The notes under the pieces: generated by a model | Seen by the model: the letters and a program-made list of their open reading frames with translations, nothing else | Database searches by the model: none | What the model was told of the DNA's origin: nothing | Program-made: the position numbers and the translations under genes | DNA from: Mesorhizobium sp. B2-1-8 | GTDB lineage: Bacteria; Pseudomonadota; Alphaproteobacteria; Rhizobiales; Rhizobiaceae | Reading direction: 5' to 3' | Assembly: GCF_006442545.2 (NCBI RefSeq) | Contig: NZ_CP083952.1 | Span: 62,001-126,000 of the forward strand | DNA: 64,000 bases | Shown: positions 47,929 to 57,529 of the stretch, piece by piece | How positions within the stretch are numbered: position 1 is the stretch's first letter | Layout: each line of letters starts with the position of its first letter

Positions 47929-48705
47929 ATGAGCGAGTTCCGCCAGAAATGCATCGGCAAGACCAGCCTCGTCGGCTCCTTCGCCGCCATTCCTCACCCC
48001 GTCGCGGTCGAATTGCTGGCGCTGTCCGGCCTCGATTTCCTCTGCATCGACTGGGAGCATGCCCAGATTTCCCGCGACATGGTCGAGAGCATGGTACGCG
48101 CCGCCGATGTGCATCGCGTGCCGGCGATGGTGCGCGTTCCCGGACATGCGCCCGAAGCCATCCAGGCGGCGTTGGACAGCGGCGCGCAAGGCGTGCTGGT
48201 GCCCCGCGTCTCAACACCGGCGCAGGCGGCGATGGCGGTGAAAGCGTCCCGCTATCCGCCACGAGGCGAACGCGGCGTCGGACCCGGCCGCGCGGCCGGT
48301 TATGGTTATCGTATTCCCGAATATCTTGCGGGCGCCAATGAGCGGACCATCGTCGCGATCCAGGTCGAAACTTCTGAAGGGCTGGCCAACATCGAGGCGA
48401 TCGCTGATGTCGACGGCGTCGACGTGATCTTTGTCGGCCCCGGCGATCTCTCCGTGTCGATCGATGCGATCGGACCGAAGGGCGCCGACAAGCTCACGGA
48501 TGCGATCCGCAGGATCATCGGCGTGACGATCGCGCACGACAAGACCTCCGGCATATTTTGCGCCAGCCCGCAGACTGTCGGCCAATGGGCAGCCGTCGGC
48601 GCCAGCTTTTTCGTCCTGGCCAGCGACACGATGTTTCTCGGTGCGGGCGCCGCGGCCAACCATGCCGCTGCCCTGGCCGAACTGGCGCGGGAAAACCCGC
48701 GCTAG
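47929..48705 (+). CDS. HpcH/HpaI-family aldolase
   Basis: 258 residues from ATG 47929, with AAGGGGAT upstream; an ATG six codons earlier at 47911 is possible. HpaI-type class II aldolase: FLCIDWEHAQI, AIQVETSEGLANIEAIA (metal-binding Glu) and IFVGPGDLSVSI (metal-binding Asp), then PRVSTPAQAAMA. These enzymes cleave 2-oxo-4-hydroxy acids to pyruvate plus aldehyde. In the island it could release pyruvate or a semialdehyde from the last intermediate; substrate unknown. Confidence 0.88.
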   Translation: MSEFRQKCIGKTSLVGSFAAIPHPVAVELLALSGLDFLCIDWEHAQISRDMVESMVRAADVHRVPAMVRVPGHAPEAIQAALDSGAQGVLVPRVSTPAQAAMAVKASRYPPRGERGVGPGRAAGYGYRIPEYLAGANERTIVAIQVETSEGLANIEAIADVDGVDVIFVGPGDLSVSIDAIGPKGADKLTDAIRRIIGVTIAHDKTSGIFCASPQTVGQWAAVGASFFVLASDTMFLGAGAAANHAAALAELARENPR

Positions 48706-49124
48706 CGCCCAGCCGAGGGCAAGCCGAGCAACTTTTTTAAGCTTAAAACTTTTGCCTTGAAAACCGCGGCACTTTGGATAAGCATTCAGGATCAACGGCC
48801 GCCGTCGGGCTGGAGGGTTTCCGGGCATTTCATCATTCTGCTCCGGGTAGGAGAGGTTTCAGTCCTTGTCGTTTGTGCTGCCCCAGTCATCGTCCAGTGC
48901 ACGCTACGCCTGTGATGCGTGCGCCCAGGAACCCGCATACCGAGACCATCGCCAACCTTGCCGCGCGCATGAATGCCTACGCGACGGTGACCAGATTGCG
49001 GCCACGCTCGAGCCCATGGTCGCCATCATGAATTGACGCCCCGCTGGGAGGCGGGACGGCAACAAACCGTGCGGGGCAGCCCGCCCGATCAACAACCAGA
49101 GGGAACACCCCAGAGGGACCACCA
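48706..49124. other. Intergenic region with operator D and possible gene relic
   Basis: 419 bases. The left part has operator site D and a candidate promoter (TTGCCT, 17 bases, TGGATA). The centre shows nothing recognisable. At 48915-49034 two adjacent frames read NPHTETIANLAARMNAY and then DGDQIAATLEPMVAIMN with a stop, as if a protein C-terminus had been frameshifted. The right part is leader for the following binding-protein gene. Confidence 0.5.
48735..48748. promoter_or_regulatory. Island operator, site D
   Basis: TTTTAAGCTTAAAA, a perfect 14-base palindrome, the most symmetric of the four island sites. Upstream of the amino-acid ABC binding-protein gene; 377 bases to its start. Confidence 0.7.
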
Positions 49125-49922
49125 ATGAACCTGACCCGTCGCAATCTCATCCTTTTCGCAGCGGCAATCGGTATCGGCGCCGGGCCGGCAACCGCCTATG
49201 CCGCCGATGTGCTCAATGTCGGCGCCTACCCGACCAACCCGCCCTTCGAATACAAGAACGAGAGCGGTACCTTCGAGGGTTTTGAGGTCGACATCGTCAA
49301 CGAGGCGGCCAAGCGCGCCGGCATGACAACAGACATCGCCGATCTCGGCTTCCAGGCACTGTTCGCCGCGACCACTTCCAAGCGCATCGACGTCGCCATC
49401 TCCTCGATCACGATCACGCCGGAGCGGCTGAAGTCGCAGTCGTTCACCCAGCCCTATTATGATTCCGACATGGGCATCGCCACCAAGACCGACAGCGCGG
49501 TCAATGCCGAGGCCGACCTCAAGGGCAAGATCGTCGGCGTGCTCTCGGGCTCGACCGGCGAGACCTGGGTCAAGGCGCACCAGGACGCCGACGGCTTCAG
49601 CGACGTGAAGGGCTATGACACGCAGCAGAACCTGCTGCTCGACCTCAGCGCAGGCCGTGTCGACGCCGCCGTCAGCGACATTCCCGGCATGGAATATTCC
49701 TTCACCAAGATGAAGGACCTGAAGGTCAAGCAGCGCATCAAGACCGGCGAGCAGTACGGCCTGATGATGACCAAGGATCATCCGCTGCTCGGCAAGCTCA
49801 ACGACGCGCTGAGCGCGATGAAGAAGGACGGTACGCTGGCCGCCATCCACAAGAAGTGGTTCGGCAGCGACGCCCCGGCCGATTCCTCGACCGTCAAGGA
49901 AATGCCGCTGCCCAAGGCCTGA
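49125..49922 (+). CDS. Amino-acid ABC transporter substrate-binding protein (family 3)
   Basis: 265 residues. Sec signal peptide MNLTRRNLILFAAAIGIGAG is followed by a family 3 fold: NVGAYPTNPPFEYKNESGTF, GFEVDIVNEAAKRAGM, DVAISSITITPERLKSQSF and GVLSGSTGETWVK. Such proteins bind polar amino acids or related compounds. The permease 158 bases downstream completes the membrane part. Because it lies behind operator D it is likely to serve the island. ATG 49125; RBS GAGGGAC. Confidence 0.9.
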   Translation: MNLTRRNLILFAAAIGIGAGPATAYAADVLNVGAYPTNPPFEYKNESGTFEGFEVDIVNEAAKRAGMTTDIADLGFQALFAATTSKRIDVAISSITITPERLKSQSFTQPYYDSDMGIATKTDSAVNAEADLKGKIVGVLSGSTGETWVKAHQDADGFSDVKGYDTQQNLLLDLSAGRVDAAVSDIPGMEYSFTKMKDLKVKQRIKTGEQYGLMMTKDHPLLGKLNDALSAMKKDGTLAAIHKKWFGSDAPADSSTVKEMPLPKA

Positions 49923-50080
49923 GCCGCGATCGACAGGACGGAAGGCGTGCCGGCTCCGAAAGGGTCGGCCGTTTTCACGCATAACCTTCCCGGGACCAGC
50001 ATCCGTTCGGCAAGGCCGATCTCGATCCCGGGTCGGGCTCTCTGGCGTCAGATGACGCAACACCGTTCGGGAATGCTCCG

Positions 50081-50755
50081 ATGTCGCTGATCGACACTTT
50101 CTTCAACGCAGACGTCATCGCGTCGAGCCTGCCGGCGCTGCTGCGCGGCTTCCTGAACACGCTGCTGCTCGGCCTGCTCAGCATCGGCATCGGCATTCCC
50201 ATCGGCCTGGTGATCAGCCTGTTGCGACTCTATGCGCCGAAGCCGCTGCGCTGGCTGGCGGTCGGCTACACCGACATCTTCCGTGCCTTGCCGGTCCTAG
50301 TCGTGCTGATCCTGATCTACTATGCGCTGCCTTTCCTCGGCATTCGCCTGTCGTCCTGGGCTTCGGCGGTGACCGCGTTCGCCATCATCATGTCGGCCTA
50401 TTCGGCCGAAGTGTTCCGCTCCGGCATAGAGAGCATTCCGCGCGGCCAGTTCGAGGCCTCGCAGGCGCTCGGCCTGCCGTTCCTTTTGACCTTGCGCAAG
50501 GTGGTGCTGCCGCAGGCGGTGCGCGTCGTCATCCCGCCGATGACCAGCAACTGCGTCTCGATGTTCAAGGACACTTCGCTGGCCTCAACCGTGGCGCTGC
50601 CGGAACTGCTGAAGGAAGCGACCAACGCGCAATCGCTCTACGCCAACCCCTCGCCGCTGATCGGCGCGGCACTCGTCTATCTCATCTTCCTTTGGCCGAT
50701 GGTTCGTCTCGTCAGCCTGCTTGAAGCCCGCTTCAAGGACGAGAAGGCCCGCTAG
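50081..50755 (+). CDS. Amino-acid ABC transporter permease (HisM/GlnP type)
   Basis: 224 residues with 5 membrane spans. [20 protein letters not shown] opens the typical HisM/GlnP permease; [20 protein letters not shown] is the conserved segment before the EAA loop. No ATPase gene follows, so the transporter must borrow one from elsewhere. Its stop codon TAG is supplied by the family 2 repeat copy B. Confidence 0.92.
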   Translation: MSLIDTFFNADVIASSLPALLRGFLNTLLLGLLSIGIGIPIGLVISLLRLYAPKPLRWLAVGYTDIFRALPVLVVLILIYYALPFLGIRLSSWASAVTAFAIIMSAYSAEVFRSGIESIPRGQFEASQALGLPFLLTLRKVVLPQAVRVVIPPMTSNCVSMFKDTSLASTVALPELLKEATNAQSLYANPSPLIGAALVYLIFLWPMVRLVSLLEARFKDEKAR

Positions 50756-50857
50756 AGCGGTTCAGTGTTCGTTGGAATCACCGAACCGCTCTAACTCTTT
50801 GTTTTCACGCAATTCCGGACGGAAAACCGCTACGCACTTTTCCTGGAATTGCTCTAG
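50752..50857. repeat. Dispersed repeat, family 2, copy B (inverted relative to copy A)
   Basis: 106 bp, reverse complement of the element at 14497-14625 without its internal duplication. Starts with the stem AGAGCGGTTC/GAACCGCTCT and ends GGAATTGCTCTAG. Provides the permease stop codon and fills most of the gap before the aminotransferase gene. Confidence 0.87.
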
Positions 50858-50886
50858 CCACCACAATCACTTCGCAGGAGATATTC

Positions 50887-52149
50887 TTGAGCAATCCCCA
50901 GGCCACCGGCGGCTTTCCCGTCGACACCATCCGCGCCATGTTCCCTGCCCTGCAGCGGGCCGGCGATTTCATCTTCATGGACAATGCCGCCGGCGCGCAG
51001 ATCCCGCAGAGCGTGCTCGACGCGGTGACCAACCACCTGGTTTCGCACAATGTGCAGCGCGGCGGCCGCTATGGCCGCAGCGTCACCGTCGACCAGTCGG
51101 TCGCCGATGCTCGGACAAGCGTCGCCTTGCTGATCAATGCCTACAGCCCGGCGGAAATCTGCTTCGGCATGAACGCCACCTCCTTCATCCGCCTCGTCAG
51201 CCTCGGCATCGGCCAGATGCTTGCAGAGCGCGATGAAATCGTCATCACCGACATGGACCATGATGCCAACATCGCCACGTGGCTGGCGCTGGAATCCGCC
51301 GGTGCCAAATTCAAGTGGTGGCGCATGCGCGAGGACGGCAATCTGCATGTCGACGATTTGCGTCCACTGGTCTCCGACCGCACCCGCCTCATCGCCTGCA
51401 CGGTGACCGCACACTCGATCGGTTCGATCGTCGATGTCGCTTCGGTGGCCAAAATCGCGCATGCCGCCGGCGCCGAAGTGTTCCTCGACTGCGTGCACTA
51501 CGGGCCGCACGGGATGATCGACGTGCAAGCCTGGGACTGCGACTACCTCGTCTGCTCCGGCTACAAGAACTTCTCGCCGCATATGGGTTTCCTGTGGGGC
51601 CGCTTCGAAACGCTGAAGCGCCTGCCGACCTTCCGCGAGGACTTCATCCCCAACGAGCCGCCCTACAAGGTCGAGGCCGGCACCTTCATCTATGAGAACG
51701 TGTCCGGCATGGATGCCGCCGTACAGTACCTGGAACTGATCGGCCGCAATCTCGCGCCGTCCAACAACCGCTCGCGGCGCGAGAATATCGTCGCCTGCAT
51801 GGGCGCCATCCGCGACTATGAGCTGGTGCTGGCGCGCGAGATGATGAGCGTGCTGAAGAACTGCGGCGCGACCATCTACGGCGTCGCCGACGAAGCCCGC
51901 ATCAACGAGCGCGTGCCGACCTTCTGCTTCAACATCGGCAAGCTGTCGCCACAGCGGATCGTCGAGGAAATGGCCGAGATGCAGATCGGCATCCGCGACG
52001 GCCACATGTATGCGCCCCGCCTGATGAAACGCCTCAACCTGTCGATGGACAGCGGCGCCATCCGCGCCTCGCTGGTGCATTACAACACGGTCGAGGAGAT
52101 CCACAAGTTCGGCGAGGCGCTGCGCGCCATCATCGCCAAGCTGCAGTGA
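50887..52149 (+). CDS. Class V aminotransferase-fold protein, cysteine-desulfurase-like
   Basis: 420 residues of PLP fold type [19 protein letters not shown] at the N-terminus, [33 protein letters not shown] and [16 protein letters not shown], where the Lys would bind PLP. Annotated relatives are called cysteine desulfurase-like proteins. The fold also covers kynureninases, so an amino-group or C-C cleavage step in the island is possible. TTG 50887 is the start because AGGAGAT lies 7 bases upstream; no ATG fits. Confidence 0.82.
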   Translation: MSNPQATGGFPVDTIRAMFPALQRAGDFIFMDNAAGAQIPQSVLDAVTNHLVSHNVQRGGRYGRSVTVDQSVADARTSVALLINAYSPAEICFGMNATSFIRLVSLGIGQMLAERDEIVITDMDHDANIATWLALESAGAKFKWWRMREDGNLHVDDLRPLVSDRTRLIACTVTAHSIGSIVDVASVAKIAHAAGAEVFLDCVHYGPHGMIDVQAWDCDYLVCSGYKNFSPHMGFLWGRFETLKRLPTFREDFIPNEPPYKVEAGTFIYENVSGMDAAVQYLELIGRNLAPSNNRSRRENIVACMGAIRDYELVLAREMMSVLKNCGATIYGVADEARINERVPTFCFNIGKLSPQRIVEEMAEMQIGIRDGHMYAPRLMKRLNLSMDSGAIRASLVHYNTVEEIHKFGEALRAIIAKLQ

Positions 52150-52196
52150 CCTCAGACCTTTGGTCGGAACCTCTCCGTGGGAGTCGCGGCCCCCTC

Positions 52197-52265
52197 GACG
52201 TCGTCATCCTATGGCGAAGCAAGGAGCGAAGCGACGCGGCGCAGACCATAGGATGACGAAGAGAC
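52197..52265. repeat. Palindromic repeat between convergent genes
   Basis: Perfect 13-bp arms CGTCATCCTATGG (52202-52214) and CCATAGGATGACG (52246-52258), flanked by GACGT/ACGTC. The centre contains GAAGCAAGGAGCGAAGCGACG. Such elements occur in many rhizobial intergenic regions and may act as a bidirectional terminator here. Confidence 0.8.
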
Positions 52266-52266
52266 G

Positions 52267-53097
52267 TCAGGCCGCCTTCTTCTTCGCCAACCTCGCCTTG
52301 ATCGAGGCGACGTCGGCTCGCGGCGTGGCGGCGAACAGCGTCCTGGTGTAGCTGTGCTTGGGGTCGGCAAAGACCTCGTCGCGCGAGCCGTATTCGACGG
52401 CCTCGCCGAAATACATCACCATCACGTCGTCGGCGATGTAGCGCACCACGGAGAGGTCGTGGCTGATGAAGACATAGGTCAGCTTGAATTCGTCCTGCAG
52501 GTCGGCGAGCAGGTTGAGCACCTGCGCCTGCACCGAGAGATCGAGCGCGGAGACCGGCTCATCCAGCACCAGCAGGCTAGGGTTGAGCATCAGCGCACGG
52601 GCTATGGCGATGCGTTGGCGCTGGCCGCCCGAGAACATGTGTGGATAGCGGTTGTAGTGCTCGTGGCCGAGGCCGACCTTCTTCAGCATCTTCATGGCGA
52701 GGTCGCGCCGTTCGGCGGCCGGCTTGTCGGTGTTGATGAGCAGCGGCTCGCCGAGCACGTCGCCGATCTTCTGGCGCGGGTTCAGCGAGCCATAAGGGTT
52801 CTGGAAGACGATCTGCACCTTGCGGCGCATCTCCTTCGTCAGTCCGCCCTTGGCGATGTCGACCTTGTTGCCGTCGATGAACAATTCGCCCGACGTCGCG
52901 GGATCGATCAAGGTGATGATGCGGGCGAGCGTGGACTTGCCGCAGCCGCTTTCGCCGACGATGGCGAGCGTCTTGCCCTTGTCCACCGTGAAGGAGACGC
53001 CCTTGACCGCATGCACGGTGCGCGGTCCGCTGAACAGGCCACCGCCGATATGGTAGTCGCGAACGATGTTCTTGCCTTCGAGGACCGTGGTGCTCAT
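52267..53097 (-). CDS. dppF: Dipeptide-type ABC transporter ATPase, DppF-like
   Basis: 276 residues. Walker A GESGCGKSTLAR, Q-loop IVFQNPYGSLNPRQ, signature [12 protein letters not shown], Walker B LLVLDEPVSALD, H-loop FISHDLSV, and extension DPKHSYTRTLFAATPR. Last gene of a five-gene operon in the order dppA-B-C-D-F on the minus strand. ATG 53097 overlaps the end of the dppD-like gene (ATGA). Confidence 0.93.
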   Translation of the reverse strand: MSTTVLEGKNIVRDYHIGGGLFSGPRTVHAVKGVSFTVDKGKTLAIVGESGCGKSTLARIITLIDPATSGELFIDGNKVDIAKGGLTKEMRRKVQIVFQNPYGSLNPRQKIGDVLGEPLLINTDKPAAERRDLAMKMLKKVGLGHEHYNRYPHMFSGGQRQRIAIARALMLNPSLLVLDEPVSALDLSVQAQVLNLLADLQDEFKLTYVFISHDLSVVRYIADDVMVMYFGEAVEYGSRDEVFADPKHSYTRTLFAATPRADVASIKARLAKKKAA

Positions 53098-53951
53098 GCG
53101 GAGGCTCCCGCTACCGAGGGGGCCGGCTCGAACAGCATGTCGGAAACGGTCGGCAGCCGGTCGCCGACGGCGTTTTCCGGCAACGCCGACAGCAGCGCGC
53201 GCGTGTAGTTGCTCTTCGGCGATTCAAACAGCGACAGCACGTCGGCCTCTTCCATCTTGCGGCCCTTGTACTGGACGATGACGCGGTCGGCGGTCTCGGC
53301 CACCACGCCCATATTGTGGGTGATCATGATCAGGCCCATGCCGTATTTGGCCTGCAGCGAGACGAGCAGATCGAGGATCTGCTTCTGGATGGTGACATCG
53401 AGCGCTGTCGTCGGCTCGTCGGCGATCAAAAGCTTCGGATTGCAGGCAATGGCGATGGCGATCATGACGCGCTGGCACTGACCGCCGGACATCTGATGCG
53501 GAAACGAGCTCAGCCGTTCTTCCGGATCGGCAATACCGACCAGCTTCATCAGTTCGATGGCGCGGGCGCGGCGCTGTGCTCGGTCCATGCCCATGTGGAA
53601 GCGCAGCACTTCCTCGATCTGGAAGCCGACCGTGAAACACGGGTTGAGGCTTGCGATCGGCTCCTGGAAGATCATCGAGATGTCCTTGCCGACGATCTTG
53701 CGGCGCTCGGACGGGCTGAGCTTCAACAGGTCGACGCCGTCGAAGGCCATGCGGTCGGCCTTGACCGTCGCGGTGTTGGGCAACAGCCCCATGACCGCCA
53801 GCATCGACACCGACTTGCCGGAGCCGGACTCGCCGACGATCGCCAGCACCTCGCGCGGCTCGATCGAAAGGTCGATGCCTTGCACGGCCATGAATGGCCC
53901 GGCGGCGGTGTCGAAGGAAACGGTGAGGTTCTTGATCTCGAGCAGGGACAT
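53094..53951 (-). CDS. dppD: Dipeptide-type ABC transporter ATPase, DppD-like
   Basis: 285 residues. Walker [31 protein letters not shown], signature [14 protein letters not shown] (Cys replaces the usual Arg in GGQ-R, still a plausible signature), Walker [16 protein letters not shown] 53951 begins [14 protein letters not shown]; the longer open frame upstream overlaps the permease. Pairs with the DppF-like ATPase. Confidence 0.92.
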   Translation of the reverse strand: MSLLEIKNLTVSFDTAAGPFMAVQGIDLSIEPREVLAIVGESGSGKSVSMLAVMGLLPNTATVKADRMAFDGVDLLKLSPSERRKIVGKDISMIFQEPIASLNPCFTVGFQIEEVLRFHMGMDRAQRRARAIELMKLVGIADPEERLSSFPHQMSGGQCQRVMIAIAIACNPKLLIADEPTTALDVTIQKQILDLLVSLQAKYGMGLIMITHNMGVVAETADRVIVQYKGRKMEEADVLSLFESPKSNYTRALLSALPENAVGDRLPTVSDMLFEPAPSVAGASA

Positions 53952-53953
53952 GC

Positions 53954-54877
53954 TCACGACCTCTTCAGCTTGGGGTCGAGGGCGTCGCGCAGGCCGTCGC
54001 CGATCAGGTTGATGGCAAAGACGGTGATCAGGATGGCGAGGCCCGGGAAAGTCACCACCCACCAGGCGCGCAGGATGAACTCGCGCGCTTCGGCAAGCAT
54101 GGTGCCCCATTCCGGTGTCGGCGGCTGGGCGCCCATGCCGAGGAAGCCGAGTGCTGCAGCCTCGAGAATGGCGTTGGAGAAGGACAGCGTCGCCTGCACG
54201 ATCAGCGGCGCGATGCAGTTGGGCAGGATGGTGACCAGCATCAGCCTGACATGGCTGGCGCCAGCGACCTTGGCCGAGACCACATATTCGCGGGTCTTCT
54301 CCGCCATCACCGCGGCGCGGGTGAGCCGGGCAAAGTGCGGCTGCAGCACGAAGGCGATGGCGATCATGGCATTGACGAGGCCGGGGCCGAGCACCGCGAC
54401 CAGCACCAGCGCGAGCAGCAGCGACGGGAAGGCCAGGATGATGTCCATGATGCGCATGATCAGCGTGTCGACCCAGCCGCGGCAGTAGCCGGCAAGCAAG
54501 CCGAGGATGACGCCGGAGATCAGTGCCGTGGTGACGACGACGAAACCGATGGCGAGCGAGAAGCGCGAACCGTAGATAAGGCGCGAAAGCATATCGCGGC
54601 CGACGGCATCGGTGCCGAGCAGGAACTGCGCGTTGCCGCCCGCCTGCCAGGCCGGCGGCGTCAGGAAGAAGTCGCGGAACTGATCGTCCGGCGAATGCGG
54701 GGCGAGCAGCGGCGCGAAGATGGCGACAAGGATCAGCAGGGCGAAGACGACGAGGCCTATCACCGCGCCCTTGTTGATGGAAAAATAGTGCCAGAATTCG
54801 GCGAACATCTGCAGCCGCGCGTCCCGCGGTTCGACGACGGTCGCGGCTTCGATGGTGGCTGGGCCTTCATTGGTCAT
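53954..54877 (-). CDS. dppC: Dipeptide-type ABC transporter permease, DppC-like
   Basis: 307 residues from ATG 54877 (MTNEGPATIEAA). A cytoplasmic N-terminus precedes the first helix (GAVIGLVVFALLILVAIFAP). FLLGTDAVGRDMLSRLIYGSR is the DppC signature; VVSAKVAGASHVRLMLVTIL is the EAA loop. One base separates it from the DppB-like stop. Confidence 0.93.
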   Translation of the reverse strand: MTNEGPATIEAATVVEPRDARLQMFAEFWHYFSINKGAVIGLVVFALLILVAIFAPLLAPHSPDDQFRDFFLTPPAWQAGGNAQFLLGTDAVGRDMLSRLIYGSRFSLAIGFVVVTTALISGVILGLLAGYCRGWVDTLIMRIMDIILAFPSLLLALVLVAVLGPGLVNAMIAIAFVLQPHFARLTRAAVMAEKTREYVVSAKVAGASHVRLMLVTILPNCIAPLIVQATLSFSNAILEAAALGFLGMGAQPPTPEWGTMLAEAREFILRAWWVVTFPGLAILITVFAINLIGDGLRDALDPKLKRS

Positions 54878-54878
54878 G

Positions 54879-55886
54879 TCAATTCGCCCGGATACGCGGG
54901 TTGATGACGGCATAGAGCACGTCGACGATAAGGTTCACCGACATGACGATCAGCGCGATCAGAAGCAACCCGCCTTGCACGGTGAAATAGTCGCGCTTGG
55001 AGATGGCGTCGATCATCCACTTGCCGATGCCCGGCCACGAAAAGATGCTCTCGGTCAGAATGGCGCCGGTGAGCAGCGTGCCGACCTGCAGGCCGATGGT
55101 GGTGACGACCGGGATCAGCGCATTGCGGAAGGCATGCAGGCCGATGACACGGCGCGGCGCCAGGCCCTTGGCGCGCGCGGTGCGAACATAGTCCTCACCC
55201 AGCACTTCGAGCATGGCCGAGCGTGTCTGCCTGGCGATGACCGCCAGCGGAATGGTGCCGAGCACGATGGTGGGCAGGATGAGGTGCGACACCGCCGAGC
55301 GGAAGGCGCCCTTCTGGCCCGAGATGAGGGAATCGATGGTCATGAAGCCGGTCACCGGCTTGAAGAAGTAGAGAAGGTCTATGCGGCCCGAGACCGGCGT
55401 CCAGTGCAGCATGCCGGAGAAGACGATGATCAGCAGCAGCCCCCACCAGAAGATGGGCATGGAATAGCCGGCGAGCGCGGTGCCCATGGTCAGCTGATCG
55501 AACCAGGAGCCACGGCGGATCGCGGCGAAGATGCCGAAGGCGACACCGAAGATGACGGCGAAGATCATGGCGAAGATGGCGAGTTCGACCGTGGCCGGGA
55601 ACCGCACCAGGAAATCCTTGAGCACCGGTGTCTTGGTGGAAAACGAGGTGCCGAAATCGCCGCTGAGGATGTTGGTCAGATAGGTCAGATACTGTTGCCA
55701 GATCGGCAGGTCGAAACCGAACTGATGCATCAGCGCCGTGTGGCGTTCGGGCGACAGGCCACGTTCGCCCGCAAGCACCAGCACCGGATCACCGGGCAGG
55801 ATGCGCACGAAGCCGAAAGCGAGGATGGTTATCCCGATGAAGGTCGGGATGATGAGGGCGAGCTTGCCGAGGATGTAACGCAGCAT
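54879..55886 (-). CDS. dppB: Dipeptide-type ABC transporter permease, DppB-like
   Basis: 335 residues, starting MLRYILGKLALIIPTFIGIT. GFVRILPGDPVLVLAGERG, EAA loop YVRTARAKGLAPRRVIGLHA, and C-terminal NLIVDVLYAVINPRIRAN are standard. Channel partner of the DppC-like protein. A 50-base gap with GC-rich inverted sequence separates it from the binding-protein gene. Confidence 0.93.
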   Translation of the reverse strand: MLRYILGKLALIIPTFIGITILAFGFVRILPGDPVLVLAGERGLSPERHTALMHQFGFDLPIWQQYLTYLTNILSGDFGTSFSTKTPVLKDFLVRFPATVELAIFAMIFAVIFGVAFGIFAAIRRGSWFDQLTMGTALAGYSMPIFWWGLLLIIVFSGMLHWTPVSGRIDLLYFFKPVTGFMTIDSLISGQKGAFRSAVSHLILPTIVLGTIPLAVIARQTRSAMLEVLGEDYVRTARAKGLAPRRVIGLHAFRNALIPVVTTIGLQVGTLLTGAILTESIFSWPGIGKWMIDAISKRDYFTVQGGLLLIALIVMSVNLIVDVLYAVINPRIRAN

Positions 55887-55936
55887 GGCGGGCGAGGTGG
55901 GGCGGCGCCCTGTGGCGCCGCCCCGTTTCGCGAACC

Positions 55937-57529
55937 TTATTCGGCGATATCGACGCCGTCAAAGCGGTGGATGCCGAGCGGATCCATCGCAAAGCCGGAG
56001 ACTGTCTTCTGCATCGGCATGAACACCTTGGAATGGGCCAGCGTCGCCCACGGTGCCTGCTCCTTGAAGATGACCTGTGCCTGTTCGTAGAGCTTGGTGC
56101 GCTCGGCCTGATCGGAAACCGTCTTGGCCTTGTTGATGAGCGCATCGAAGTCCTTGTTGCACCATTCCGCGCGGTTGTTCGAACCGACGGAAGCGCAGCT
56201 CAGGAGCACGCCGAGGAAGTTGTCCGGATCGCCGTTGTCGCCGGTCCAGCCGACGATGACGGCGCCGTCGTGATCGACCGCCGAAGCGCGCTTGAGGTAT
56301 TCACCCCAATCGTAGCTGACGATGTTGACGGTGACGCCGACCTTGGCGAAGTCGGCCTGGATCAGCTCGGCGGTGCGGCGCGCGTTCGGCATGTACGGAC
56401 GCGACACCGGCATGGCCCAGACGTTCATCTTGAGGTCCTTGACGCCAGCCTCTTCAAGCATCTTCTTGGCCGCGTCCGGATCGTACGGATCGTCCTTCAC
56501 GTTCTTGTTGTAGGACCACATGGTCGGCGGGATCGGGTTGATCGCCACCTGGCCCGCGCCCTGGAACACGGCGTCGATGATGGCCTTCTTGTTGATGGCC
56601 ATGTTGAGCGCCTTGCGGACGCGCACGTCGTCGAACGGCTTCTGCTGGGTGTTGTACATCAGCGCGCCGACGTTGAGGCCTTCCTGCTCCGCGACCGTCA
56701 GGTTCGGATCAGCCTGCAGGCCTTTAATATCGGCTGGCGCCGGGTAGGACATGATGTTGCATTCGCCGGCCTTCAGCTTCTGCGCGCGCACCGCCGGATC
56801 GGTGGTGATGGCGAAGACCAGATCGTCGATCTTCTGCTTGCCGCCCCAATAGTCCGGGTTGGCCTTGTAGCGGATTGCGGCGTCGGTCTGGTAGTCGACG
56901 AAGATGAACGGGCCGGTGCCGACCGGCTTCTGGTTGAACAGTTCAGGCGTCTTGTCGGCCTGCAGTTTGTCGGCATATTCCTTCGAGACGATCGAGGCGA
57001 AATCCATGCCAAGCGTCGGAATGAAGGTGATCGCCGGCTCCTTGAGAGTGAACTTCACCGTCAGGTCGTCGACCTTCTCGACCTTGGTGATGTTGTCGCC
57101 GAACTGGTCATTGTAATACTGATAGGCGATGCCCGGTATGTACTGGAACCAGGGGCCGTTCTTGTCGACCTGGCGCTGGAACGAAAACACCACGTCGTCG
57201 GCGTTCATGTCGCGCGTCGGGGTGAAATAGTCGGTGGGCGCGAACTTGACGCCCTTGCGCAGCTTGAAAGTATATTCCTTGCCGTCGTCGGAAATCGCCC
57301 AGCTCTCAGCCAGGCCGGGCGAGACCGAGGTCTTGCCGTGATCGAATTCGACGAGGCGGTTGAAAACGGTACGCGAGGACGCATCGAACGTCTGTCCCGC
57401 GGTGTACGGCGCCGGATCGAAACCTTCCGGCGACGCCTCCGCGCAATAGACCAGGGTTTTCGCGTTGGCCACGCCTCCCAGGACGCTTGCAGCCAGCAAC
57501 GCGGCTGCAAAAGTCAATTTCTTCTTCAT
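55937..57529 (-). CDS. dppA: Dipeptide-type ABC transporter substrate-binding protein, DppA-like
   Basis: 530 residues. Sec signal MKKKLTFAAALLAASVLGGV with cleavage near VANAKT. The body has TLVYCAEASPEGFDPAPYTA, a DppA-type opening, then KLRKGVKFAPTDYFTPTRDMN and PVGTGPFIFVDYQTDAAIRY. The conserved pair of Cys (EWCNKDFD and CASVG) is also typical of DppA. It binds di- or oligopeptides (haem in some species). ATG 57529 follows GGGAG; a GTG-initiated longer frame lacks a leader. Confidence 0.93.
   Translation of the reverse strand: MKKKLTFAAALLAASVLGGVANAKTLVYCAEASPEGFDPAPYTAGQTFDASSRTVFNRLVEFDHGKTSVSPGLAESWAISDDGKEYTFKLRKGVKFAPTDYFTPTRDMNADDVVFSFQRQVDKNGPWFQYIPGIAYQYYNDQFGDNITKVEKVDDLTVKFTLKEPAITFIPTLGMDFASIVSKEYADKLQADKTPELFNQKPVGTGPFIFVDYQTDAAIRYKANPDYWGGKQKIDDLVFAITTDPAVRAQKLKAGECNIMSYPAPADIKGLQADPNLTVAEQEGLNVGALMYNTQQKPFDDVRVRKALNMAINKKAIIDAVFQGAGQVAINPIPPTMWSYNKNVKDDPYDPDAAKKMLEEAGVKDLKMNVWAMPVSRPYMPNARRTAELIQADFAKVGVTVNIVSYDWGEYLKRASAVDHDGAVIVGWTGDNGDPDNFLGVLLSCASVGSNNRAEWCNKDFDALINKAKTVSDQAERTKLYEQAQVIFKEQAPWATLAHSKVFMPMQKTVSGFAMDPLGIHRFDGVDIAE

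Noticed and set aside
48774..49031. 85-codon open frame upstream of the amino-acid binding protein
   Set aside because: Starts at a non-standard codon without RBS and its sequence is not protein-like except for the last short segment discussed as a relic.
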